Shown: one piece after another, positions 1 to 5,241 of the stretch
Numbering within the stretch: position 1 is the first letter of the stretch
How the letters are laid out: every line of letters starts with the position of its first letter
Assembly: GCA_039815505.1 (NCBI GenBank)
Contig: JBCBZE010000174.1
Location: forward strand, 1-7,401
From: CANLWN01 sp039815505
GTDB lineage: Bacteria > Bacteroidota > Bacteroidia > Flavobacteriales > Flavobacteriaceae
Direction of reading: 5' to 3'
DNA: 7,401 nucleotides
Position numbers and translations under genes: made by a program
The notes under the pieces: generated by a model
What the model was told of the DNA's origin: nothing
Databases searched by the model: none
What the model saw: the letters and a program-made list of their open reading frames with translations, nothing else

Positions 1-873
1 AACTTCCACTATTTGCGCGATGTTTTTGAGTATTTTACCATGTTCTTCACGCTTGTGGTTATGTAGCATTGGAATGAGCATGAACACTACATGTAATGAA
101 AGTCCTTTGAAGTGCGCTAAAGTTAGGTCCAGTTCACATAAGGAAACGGTTGTAGCGATATGACCATTTAAAGTGGCTGCGTTAAATGAATTGATCAAAT
201 TACTTCCTCCTACAGAATCATAAACAATATCAAAGCCGGTTCCGTCGGTATGTTTCTCAACATATTCTTCTACTTTTTCTGTTTTGTAATTGATTGGAAT
301 AGCACCTAGTTCTTTGATAAGATTCATTTGCTTGTCACCTCCACCAGTTGAATAAACTTCAGCACCAAAGTGCCTGGCCAATTGCAATGCTATATGACCA
401 ACACCTCCTGAGCCACCATGTACCAATACTTTTTGACCTGACCGGATTCCAGCCCGGATTAAACCTTCATAGGCAGTAATGCCAACCAATGGTATGGCGG
501 CGGCTTCAGTCATTGAAATATTATTAGGCTTTTTTGCAATTAACTTACTGTCTGCTGCAACATATTCTGCTAAGGTCCCCGGTAAGTCTGCAAGCCCTCC
601 AACACAGCCATAGACTTCATCTCCAATTGAAAATTCACTCACATTATCTGCAACTGCTTCAATGGTTCCAGCGAAGTCCATTCCCAAAATAGCTGGGTTA
701 TCAGGTGATAATGGCAGGTCCTTTCCCATTTTTCTGATCATAGTGTCAACCGTATTTACACTGGATGCAGCTATTTTGATTAATACTTCCCCAAGTTGTA
801 AGTTAGGTAGTTCTACTACTACTTCTTCGAATACGGAATCCTCTCCATATTTGTTAAGTATCATTGTTTTCAT
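1..873 (-). CDS. Quinone oxidoreductase / zinc-type alcohol dehydrogenase-like protein (MDR superfamily), 3' end off the window
   Basis: This leftward reading frame is open from an ATG at 873 to base 1, giving 291 residues without a stop. The family usually has about 330-340, so roughly 40 C-terminal residues lie outside. It is a medium-chain dehydrogenase/reductase of the QOR type. The GroES-like N-terminal domain contains SSVNTVDTMIR (about 37-47), the QOR form of the segment that carries the catalytic zinc cysteine in true alcohol dehydrogenases; that cysteine is absent, so zinc-free NAD(P)H chemistry is expected. IGDEVYG is at 83-89. The Rossmann nucleotide-binding loop VHGGSGGVGH is at 151-160. 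Likely role: cytosolic reduction of quinones or other electrophilic carbonyls; the substrate is not readable. It is transcribed divergently from an HxlR-family regulator, an arrangement known for regulator/qor pairs. A second ATG at codon 4 is possible, but the first gives the usual MKxMxL-type start. Confidence 0.9.
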   Translation of the reverse strand, partial: MKTMILNKYGEDSVFEEVVVELPNLQLGEVLIKIAASSVNTVDTMIRKMGKDLPLSPDNPAILGMDFAGTIEAVADNVSEFSIGDEVYGCVGGLADLPGTLAEYVAADSKLIAKKPNNISMTEAAAIPLVGITAYEGLIRAGIRSGQKVLVHGGSGGVGHIALQLARHFGAEVYSTGGGDKQMNLIKELGAIPINYKTEKVEEYVEKHTDGTGFDIVYDSVGGSNLINSFNAATLNGHIATTVSLCELDLTLAHFKGLSLHVVFMLIPMLHNHKREEHGKILKNIAQIVEV

Positions 874-890
874 ATCGCCTTGTTTAAATT

Positions 891-907
891 ACTATAAAAA
901 TTATAGT
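891..907. promoter_or_regulatory. Perfect inverted repeat, candidate HxlR operator
   Basis: ACTATAA-AAA-TTATAGT is a perfect 7+7 dyad with a 3-nt centre. It covers the predicted start site of the leftward oxidoreductase gene and abuts the -33 TTG (907-909) of the rightward regulator, so a bound dimer could affect both. The half-site core ATAGT recurs on the + strand at 921-925 and 956-960 within longer direct repeats ATAGTATAA (921-929, 956-964). The dyad is seen; the operator role is inferred from HxlR-family proteins binding short dyads next to their own genes. Confidence 0.55.
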
Positions 908-937
908 TGCAAAATTAAGTATAGTATAATATATTTG
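907..937 (+). promoter_or_regulatory. Promoter of the HxlR regulator gene (Bacteroidota type)
   Basis: TTG at 907-909 (-33) and TATATTTG at 930-937 (-7, exact TAnnTTTG) are separated by 20 bp, close to the Bacteroidota primary-sigma pattern. Transcription would start near 943-945, leaving a leader of about 25 nt before the ATG at 970. No Shine-Dalgarno sequence is visible; the leader is A/T-rich. The region overlaps the oppositely directed promoter almost completely. Confidence 0.6.
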
Positions 938-940
938 CAA
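910..940 (-). promoter_or_regulatory. Promoter of the oxidoreductase gene (Bacteroidota type)
   Basis: On the minus strand TTG (complement of 938-940) and TAATTTTG (complement of 910-917, exact TAnnTTTG) are separated by 20 bp. The predicted start lies near 903-905, inside the inverted repeat 891-907, giving a leader of about 30 nt to the ATG at 873. The two opposing promoters are mirror images built around two TTGCAA palindromes at 907-912 and 935-940. Confidence 0.6.
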
Positions 941-969
941 TAACGGTCAAAAATGATAGTATAAATTTT

Positions 970-1326
970 ATGGAAACGGTAGCACCTAAAAAACTCAAAT
1001 TCAGAGGTAATGAATACCCATGTTGCGCAAGTTTGACTATGGGAATTATAGGTGGTAAATGGAAAACAGTTATCCTATATCATTTAATGAATGAGACGTT
1101 ACGGTATAATGAGTTAAGAAAAACTATGCCTACTGTTACCGAAAGAACATTGAGTTTGCAATTGAAAGCTCTTGAAGAAGATGGCTTGATAAAACGAAAA
1201 GTGTATACTTCAAAACCTCCATTAAAAGTTGAATATTCACTAACTGATTTTGGCAAGACTTTAATTCCGATAATTCAATCCATTGCTGATTGGGGCGACT
1301 TTGTCATCGAAAATTATTCGAAATAA
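970..1326 (+). CDS. HxlR-family winged-helix transcriptional regulator
   Basis: This 118-residue protein is a full-length HxlR/MarR-like regulator. The family signature is continuous: IGGKWKTVILYHL (27-39), RYNELRKTMPTVTERTLSLQ (45-64, recognition helix region), LKALEEDGLIKR (66-77), the wing VYTSKPPLKVEYSLTDFG (78-95) and a C-terminal dimerisation helix ending SIADWGDF. HxlR proteins such as YodB, HypR and QorR sense quinones, diamide or similar electrophiles through a conserved N-terminal cysteine. Here Cys18 aligns with that residue by its spacing to IGGKW. Cys19 takes the place of the usual proline, and these are the only two cysteines. The divergent oxidoreductase is the obvious target, with autoregulation likely through the shared operator. 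The ATG at 970 is chosen because it keeps the typical short N-terminal tail before the cysteine. Confidence 0.92.
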   Translation: METVAPKKLKFRGNEYPCCASLTMGIIGGKWKTVILYHLMNETLRYNELRKTMPTVTERTLSLQLKALEEDGLIKRKVYTSKPPLKVEYSLTDFGKTLIPIIQSIADWGDFVIENYSK

Positions 1327-1332
1327 TTTTTT
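1310..1332 (+). terminator. Weak A/T-only hairpin at the end of the HxlR gene
   Basis: AAAATTATT (1310-1318) and AATAATTTT (1322-1330) pair around a CGA loop and run into a T stretch. The stop codon of the regulator (1324-1326) lies inside the right arm. It sits in the 11-bp gap between convergent genes, where a terminator is expected. The stem has no G-C pair, so efficiency is doubtful. Confidence 0.35.
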
Positions 1333-1337
1333 CAGCT

Positions 1338-1826
1338 TTATTTTTTCTCGTGCGCTTGGCTAATCATGTGGTCAGTTATTTTCCATTCATTATTTATTTT
1401 TTGATAGACTCTCAAGTGGTGAATATATCGGTCATTCATTAAAGTACCGTCACTCCATTTCTGACCTGTCCTTATATTCGTTGAGCGTAATAATGCAATG
1501 TCATCAGTAAGGAATTGGACATTGTCATTAACATAATTATCCACCCCGTTCATAACAAAATCCATTGCAAAAATTTCTGTAAGAAGTTGTCGTAATTCAG
1601 ATTTCGATTGCATTCTATCACCGAAGGCGTTAGTCCAGTCAGTCTCTTCAGAATAGTCCGAAATCGCTAATTCAACGTCTTTTTTACCCCATCCTTCATT
1701 CCAGTTATCAATCGTCCGTAGTATTCTTTTTGACTCTAACTCTTTATCGATTTTGGCTTCTTCTTTATTCGAATTACATCCAAGTACCAATCCAAGTAAT
1801 AAGACTATCAAAATTTGTTTTTTCAC
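1338..1826 (-). CDS. NTF2-like (SnoaL/DUF4440, SgcJ-type) lipoprotein
   Basis: This 162-residue protein starts with a lipoprotein signal: MKKQ, a hydrophobic run (5-15) and the lipobox VLGC with lipidation at Cys17. The next residues are NSNKEE, and acidic residues following a lysine just after the cysteine resemble the Bacteroidota export signal that sends lipoproteins to the cell surface, so surface exposure is possible. The mature part looks like the NTF2 cone fold of DUF4440/SnoaL-type proteins: NWNEGWGKKDVELAISDYSE (41-60), DWTNAFGDRMQSKSELRQLL (63-82), and a C-terminal strand pair ending RVYQKINNEWKITDHMISQA (139-158). The ligand or reaction cannot be deduced. The start is GTG at 1826: it is the only start leaving the signal peptide at the N-terminus, and an in-frame stop lies 8 codons upstream. 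An ATG two bases upstream is out of frame and immediately followed by TGA. It converges on the HxlR gene. Confidence 0.8.
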   Translation of the reverse strand: MKKQILIVLLLGLVLGCNSNKEEAKIDKELESKRILRTIDNWNEGWGKKDVELAISDYSEETDWTNAFGDRMQSKSELRQLLTEIFAMDFVMNGVDNYVNDNVQFLTDDIALLRSTNIRTGQKWSDGTLMNDRYIHHLRVYQKINNEWKITDHMISQAHEKK

Positions 1827-1846
1827 ATCAAAGGTTTTAAATGCGC

Positions 1847-1973
1847 ATCAACGTATCCGTGTATGATTCCGTTGCGGAAAATCAGTTATGATTTCCAAGT
1901 CAGGAATCCGTACGAATTAAAAGTAGTAAATATTCCTTGAAAGATGGAACGACTATGGATTATACACGTTGAT
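1847..1973. repeat. Large imperfect inverted repeat, attC-like fold
   Basis: The arm 1847-1870 (begins ATCAACGT, ends GTATGATTCC) pairs with 1957-1973, whose complement is ATCAACGTGTATAATCC. The left arm carries a 6-nt insertion, ATCCGT, and the inner parts differ slightly. The arms enclose 86 nt that can form smaller hairpins, for example GGAAAATCA with TGATTTCC (1876-1895). Conserved-looking AAC (1850-1852) and GTT (1968-1970) stand near the outer ends. Length (127 nt), bulged arms and AAC/GTT ends are features of integron attC sites, but no integrase is in the window and the core bases do not fit RYYYAAC/GTTRRRY well. Confidence 0.5.
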
Positions 1974-1984
1974 ATAAAACGTTT

Positions 1985-2542
1985 TCATTTTAAATCTTCT
2001 CTGGCAACCCAAGTCAAAAACGCCGAGTCACCACCACCGATTTTTATAATTCTATTTTTATAGGTCATAATTCCTAATCCATGTTCATCATCCCAAGAAC
2101 AACCAAATTCAAAACCAATATATCCGACACCATTTTTTTCAACGTTCATAAGGTGAATATTCGCTATTCCAATTAGGTTTTTGAAATTTTCAACTTCAAG
2201 TACGTCTGGCATGTACTGTTCCTTTTCCTCGGGAGCGTATCCATAGAGTTCTTGAAGATTTGGATATTCCTTTAAAAGGGCATTCAGAATACTATCTTTT
2301 ATTTCTATCTGGTTTTCAATCAAATAGTTGAATGCCTCAACATGATAATCTTCAATTTTTGGTTCATCATCCACCATATCTCCTCCAGTTCGTATACAAA
2401 AATTTCCATTAGAAGGATTTTCAGAGTCTTGAGCTCCATATGCTCCGTTTCTGCTTTGAAATCCCTTCCAAGTAGAAAGTTCTATTTCTCCCTCGAACCC
2501 AAATTCATCTTCATCTAAAACTAATCCGGGAATTTTGCTCAT
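1985..2542 (-). CDS. DUF6985-like hypothetical protein
   Basis: This 185-residue soluble protein has no signal peptide or membrane segment and is strongly acidic. The N-terminal part (10-60) is a beta-rich segment. The middle (66-100) is helical, with YLIENQIEIKDSILNALLKEYP. The C-terminal part carries the most distinctive stretch, GYIGFEFGCSWDDEHGLGIM (140-159), then NRIIKIGGGDSAFLTW (163-178). I recall this Gly-Phe-x-Phe-Gly-Cys-x-Trp...Glu-His-Gly-Leu-Gly pattern from proteins annotated DUF6985; that assignment is from memory. No enzymatic motif is evident. Proteins of this size and style often sit among polymorphic-toxin immunity genes, but no toxin is visible here, so immunity is only a guess. 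The ATG at 2542 is the clear start. A 157-bp gap with a large inverted repeat separates it from the downstream lipoprotein gene. Confidence 0.65.
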   Translation of the reverse strand: MSKIPGLVLDEDEFGFEGEIELSTWKGFQSRNGAYGAQDSENPSNGNFCIRTGGDMVDDEPKIEDYHVEAFNYLIENQIEIKDSILNALLKEYPNLQELYGYAPEEKEQYMPDVLEVENFKNLIGIANIHLMNVEKNGVGYIGFEFGCSWDDEHGLGIMTYKNRIIKIGGGDSAFLTWVAREDLK

Positions 2543-2604
2543 AGTTTATTTTAAATGTGTTAGAATGGTCTCGGCTCGTATGTTTACCAAGTATTATTTA
2601 ATAT

Positions 2605-2685
2605 TTATAAATATAGTAGTTTCCCAATTATTGGAATTTGTCCTATAGTGGCATCAAATGCTCCTTTACAATTTTTTTTATCTAT
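2605..2685 (-). other. Alternate-frame 26-codon extension behind a slippery A run
   Basis: The HD gene ends TTA-AAA-AAA-TAG, an in-frame A-AAA-AAA heptamer directly before the stop. Slipping back one base continues for 26 codons with ID-KKNCKGAF and then DATIGQIPIIGKLL near its end, to TAA at 2605-2607. The tail does not resemble the missing half of an HD hydrolase and is hydrophobic near its end. It could be a programmed -1 frameshift product, the remnant of another gene's 3' end, or chance. Confidence 0.25.
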
Positions 2686-2957
2686 TTTTTTAAAATAAGT
2701 TCTAAAGCTACTTTTTGCCCAAAGTGTTCCTTTAATTCTGTGAACTTAATTTTGGTGTCTTCTAAAGTATCGTGAAGTAACGCTAATTGTACAGCATAGT
2801 TCATATCGAAATTATCATTTTCTTTGTGTGCTAAAATTATTTCCATTGCAACGCTAGAAATATGTAAGAAATAATTTGATTCTGTACTTGGAACTTTTTG
2901 GCTTTTATGTTTTTCTCCTGCAAACTTTATAGCTTTTTGATAAATTTCTTGTGTCAT
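2682..2957 (-). CDS. Truncated HD-domain (p)ppGpp hydrolase-like protein (SpoT/MESH1 type)
   Basis: This 91-residue product corresponds to the N-terminal half of a SpoT/MESH1-type HD phosphohydrolase. AIKFAGEKHKSQKVPSTESN (9-28) is followed by the first metal-binding His in YFLHISSVAMEI (His32), the HDxxED box LHDTLEDT (His62-Asp63, Glu66-Asp67), and TELKEHFGQKVALELI (73-88). Complete enzymes continue for about 60-90 residues, including the later Asp metal ligand of the KLADR-type helix; here the frame stops at TAG just after the helix following FGQKVA. Activity as a pyrophosphohydrolase is therefore unlikely unless a frameshift restores more sequence. I chose the ATG at 2957 (MTQEIYQ), 7 bp after the stop of the upstream 110-residue gene, over an upstream TTG at 2987 that would overlap that gene. 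Alternatives are a decaying pseudogene or a regulatory fragment. Confidence 0.7.
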   Translation of the reverse strand: MTQEIYQKAIKFAGEKHKSQKVPSTESNYFLHISSVAMEIILAHKENDNFDMNYAVQLALLHDTLEDTKIKFTELKEHFGQKVALELILKK

Positions 2958-2964
2958 TGTATTT

Positions 2965-3297
2965 TTATCTCCAAAAGAATGATTCAAATGCTATATTGTT
3001 TTCTTTCATAAACTCACCAAACTTTGAAAATGCGTTATTATCGTTAAAACGATTTTTAATTTCTTTTAGAAAAACTATTTTTTCATTAAAATTAATGCCA
3101 AAAAGCTCCGCTATTTTCTTTGCTTCTTTAGACTCAACCGAATATTGATATTCATAATCTGTATCTCCCATTAATTTACTTACTGTTTTTCCGACATCAT
3201 GACCATCAAAAATCAATTTATTTTCTTTATTGAAATATACCTGCATTGAAATTTTAATGTCAGGACTTTCAAATTCGTAAAGAGTGATTTTTTCCAT
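2965..3297 (-). CDS. Hypothetical protein, 110 residues
   Basis: I do not assign this protein to a named family, although its opening (MEKITLYEFESPDIKISMQV) has the look of a recurring small Bacteroidota hypothetical. It is a soluble, charged alpha/beta protein without signal peptide, membrane segment or cysteine. Beta-type residues dominate 1-30, the middle (35-66) carries DVGKTVSKLMGD and YEYQYSVESKEAKKIAELFG, and a helical, basic C-terminus ends FGEFMKENNIAFESFFWR. The ATG at 3297 is the natural start, with an A/T-rich leader. The truncated HD gene follows after 7 bp, so the two are probably co-transcribed. Coding quality looks genuine, and base composition matches the other A/T-rich accessory genes rather than pruA. 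Confidence 0.65.
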   Translation of the reverse strand: MEKITLYEFESPDIKISMQVYFNKENKLIFDGHDVGKTVSKLMGDTDYEYQYSVESKEAKKIAELFGINFNEKIVFLKEIKNRFNDNNAFSKFGEFMKENNIAFESFFWR

Positions 3298-3321
3298 ATA
3301 AGTTTTCTAATTAAGCCTCAC

Positions 3322-3364
3322 TAGTTTATAAACGCGATGGCGTTTATTTCCATTGTATAAACTA
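3322..3364. repeat. Nested inverted repeats with two exclusive pairings
   Basis: An inner hairpin ATAAACGC (3328-3335) / GCGTTTAT (3340-3347) has an 8-bp stem and a 4-nt loop. An outer pair TAGTTTATA (3322-3330) / TATAAACTA (3356-3364) is also perfect and shares bases 3328-3330 with the inner one, so the full pairings compete; the inner stem plus TAGTTT/AAACTA can coexist with a 12-nt asymmetric loop. It lies 25-67 bp upstream of the 110-residue gene and may be a leader structure, operator or recombination site. No function is shown. Confidence 0.5.
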
Positions 3365-3472
3365 TATACCTAAAGTACAATTATTTTATAAAACTAAGTG
3401 GACTTGGAGTGGTGTTGACATGCTGGTTGGATATGGGCGTAAACCTGCGAAGTTGTGTTACCGCTATAACCT

Positions 3473-3509
3473 AAAAAACCTTCCACCCCATGGATAGGGG
3501 GAGAAGGTT
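3473..3509 (-). terminator. Rho-independent terminator of pruA
   Basis: In the minus-strand transcript, AACCTTC (from 3509-3503) pairs with GAAGGTT (from 3483-3477). Inside it CCCC pairs with GGGG (3500-3497 with 3489-3486) across a small 2x2 internal loop, closing on a short loop. A run of T (complement of 3473-3478) follows. It lies about 20 bp after the pruA stop and insulates the accessory genes beyond. This is the strongest terminator in the window. Confidence 0.88.
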
Positions 3510-3529
3510 CTTTATGATTTAAGACCGGG

Positions 3530-5158
3530 TTAACCCAAAAATGGGTACCTATAATCCTCTGGTGTCACAAAAGTCTCCTTGATCAACCTTGGGGATACCC
3601 AACGCAACAAATTCTGGGCGGAACCTGCCTTATCATTGGTGCCCGATGCCCTAGCGCCACCAAAGGGCTGTTGGCCCACAACGGCACCGGTTGGTTTATC
3701 ATTGATATAGAAGTTACCGGCACAATTCTGCAAGGCCTTGGTGGCCTCGTCAATGGCATAACGATCTGTTGATAGCACCGCGCCCGTTAAGGCATACTCG
3801 GAGGTACGATCTACCAATTGTAAGGTCTGTGACCAATCTTCATCTTTGTACACATATATGGTGACTACCGGGCCAAAAAGCTCGGTTTCCATGGTGGTAT
3901 AATTGGGATCCGTGGTCAGGATAACGGTAGGCTCTATAAAATACCCTTTGGATTTATCATAACCGCCCCCGGCAATAACCTCTGCGGTATCATCTTTTTT
4001 GGCTCCCTCGATATAACGGGCCAATTTATCAAAAGAACCTTCGTGGATTACGGCCGTAATAAAATTGCCCATATCCTCCGGTGATCCCGGCTTGTTGAAA
4101 GAGCTGATATCCGCCTTTACCAAGTCTAGGATTTCATTGGCCGTGGATTTGGGTAAATATACCCGTGAGGCCGCACTGCATTTCTGTCCTTGGAACTCAA
4201 AAGCACCCCTGCTAATGGCCGTGGCCACTTGTTGGGGTTTGGCCGATGGATGTGCAATGATAAAATCCTTACCGCCCGTTTCACCAACGATTCTTGGGTA
4301 GGTTTTATACGTATGGATATTATTTCCTATCTGTTTCCATAATTCCTTAAAGACATGGGTAGATCCCGTAAAATGTATTCCGGAAAAATCCGGACTCGCC
4401 AAAACCGTTTCGGTAATCATCACGGGATCCCCGTAGACCACATTGATAACACCATCCGGTAATCCCGCTTCTTTAAAGACATCAACAATGACCTTGGCGG
4501 AAAAGACTTGACTGTCGCTTGGCTTCCATACCACTACATTACCCATCATGGCCGCACTGGCGGGCAGATTTCCGGCAATGGCGGTAAAGTTAAAGGGTGT
4601 AATGGCGTACACAAAACCTTCCAAAGGTCTGTACTCTACCCGGTTCCAGATACCTTCGGCCGAATCTGGTTGCTCTTCATAGATTTGGGACATGTATTCC
4701 ACATTAAACCGTAGGAAATCTATAAACTCACAAGCGGCATCTATTTCTGCCTGATGAATGGTCTTGGATTGCGCGATCATAGTGGCCGCATTGATCTTTG
4801 CCCTGTACGGACCGGCCAATAACTCCGCAGCTTTCAGGAATATGGCCGCTCGTTGCTCCCAGGTTAGATCGGCCCAGGCATCTCTGGCGTGTAAGGCGGT
4901 TGAAATGGCCTTGTCCACATGTTTTTTCTCCGCGATATGATAGTGTCCCACCACATGCCCATGGTCGTGGGGAGGGGACATGGGCCTTGTATTCCCTGTT
5001 CGTATCTCCTCACCGTTGATATACAGGGGAATATCTTCCTTTCCGTTAAAATAGGTTTTGTATTGTTGCGCAACAAGCGCTCTTTCCGGGGTTCCCGGAG
5101 CGTAACTTTTTATTGGTTCGTTAAAAGCCGTCGGGACCTGAAAAAATCCTTTACCCAT
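3530..5158 (-). CDS. pruA: L-glutamate gamma-semialdehyde (1-pyrroline-5-carboxylate) dehydrogenase
   Basis: This 542-residue, full-length ALDH4-type dehydrogenase oxidises L-glutamate gamma-semialdehyde to glutamate with NAD+, the second step of proline catabolism, in the cytosol. Visible motifs in order: ITPFNFTAIAGNLPA (186-200), NVVVWKPSD (207-215, cofactor-binding Lys212), FTGSTHVFK (263-271), VGETGGKD (291-298, general-base Glu293), FQGQKCSAASR (322-332, catalytic Cys327), ELFGPVV (426-432), FGGARASGTNDKAGS (499-513) and the C-terminal SPRLIKETF (522-530) typical of the P5C dehydrogenase branch. It is a stand-alone enzyme with no proline dehydrogenase domain. I start it at the ATG at 5158 (MGKGFFQVP), the usual Bacteroidota N-terminus. 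A TTG 16 codons upstream (5206) is less likely because it would place the promoter -7 element inside the gene. The gene lies 83 bp after apaG and ends at an intrinsic terminator. Confidence 0.96.
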   Translation of the reverse strand: MGKGFFQVPTAFNEPIKSYAPGTPERALVAQQYKTYFNGKEDIPLYINGEEIRTGNTRPMSPPHDHGHVVGHYHIAEKKHVDKAISTALHARDAWADLTWEQRAAIFLKAAELLAGPYRAKINAATMIAQSKTIHQAEIDAACEFIDFLRFNVEYMSQIYEEQPDSAEGIWNRVEYRPLEGFVYAITPFNFTAIAGNLPASAAMMGNVVVWKPSDSQVFSAKVIVDVFKEAGLPDGVINVVYGDPVMITETVLASPDFSGIHFTGSTHVFKELWKQIGNNIHTYKTYPRIVGETGGKDFIIAHPSAKPQQVATAISRGAFEFQGQKCSAASRVYLPKSTANEILDLVKADISSFNKPGSPEDMGNFITAVIHEGSFDKLARYIEGAKKDDTAEVIAGGGYDKSKGYFIEPTVILTTDPNYTTMETELFGPVVTIYVYKDEDWSQTLQLVDRTSEYALTGAVLSTDRYAIDEATKALQNCAGNFYINDKPTGAVVGQQPFGGARASGTNDKAGSAQNLLRWVSPRLIKETFVTPEDYRYPFLG

Positions 5159-5187
5159 GATATTTTTATTTAAAAAATTAGTCGGAC

Positions 5188-5195
5188 CAAAGGTA
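5188..5195 (-). promoter_or_regulatory. pruA: Candidate pruA promoter (-7 element)
   Basis: The minus strand reads TACCTTTG, an exact TAnnTTTG match, 29 bp before the ATG at 5158, implying a leader of about 20-25 nt. At the expected -33 distance only TTTC is present rather than TTG, so this may be a weak or regulated promoter. Read-through from the upstream apaG operon remains possible since no terminator is visible between the genes. Confidence 0.45.
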
Positions 5196-5241
5196 CTAAA
5201 ACCCAAAAGTTAAATGAAATAAAAGCAGTTGTAAAAGTACA

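Noticed and set aside
662..943. A 93-codon rightward frame across the start of the oxidoreductase gene
   Set aside because: It lies antisense to a clear MDR reading frame, runs through its promoter, and encodes low-complexity sequence.
2601..2614. Perfect 14-bp palindrome ATATTTATAAATAT
   Set aside because: It is purely A/T in an A/T-rich gap, so chance is likely, and no second copy or promoter context was seen.
2958..2987. A longer HD protein starting at TTG 2987 and overlapping the 110-residue gene
   Set aside because: The extra ten residues have no family likeness, while the ATG at 2957 begins directly before the conserved first helix.
1327..3529. A CRISPR array, tRNA or insertion sequence in the accessory region
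   Set aside because: No regularly spaced direct repeats, no cloverleaf and no transposase-like frame could be found on either strand.
4065..5173. Several open frames of 60-84 codons on the opposite strand or in other frames within pruA
   Set aside because: They are shadows of a strongly conserved dehydrogenase gene and show no domain of their own.
5159..5206. A 16-codon N-terminal extension of pruA from a TTG at 5206
   Set aside because: It is not typical of the family, uses a rare start, and covers the best -7 promoter match; the ATG at 5158 gives the standard MGKGFFQVP start and 542 residues.
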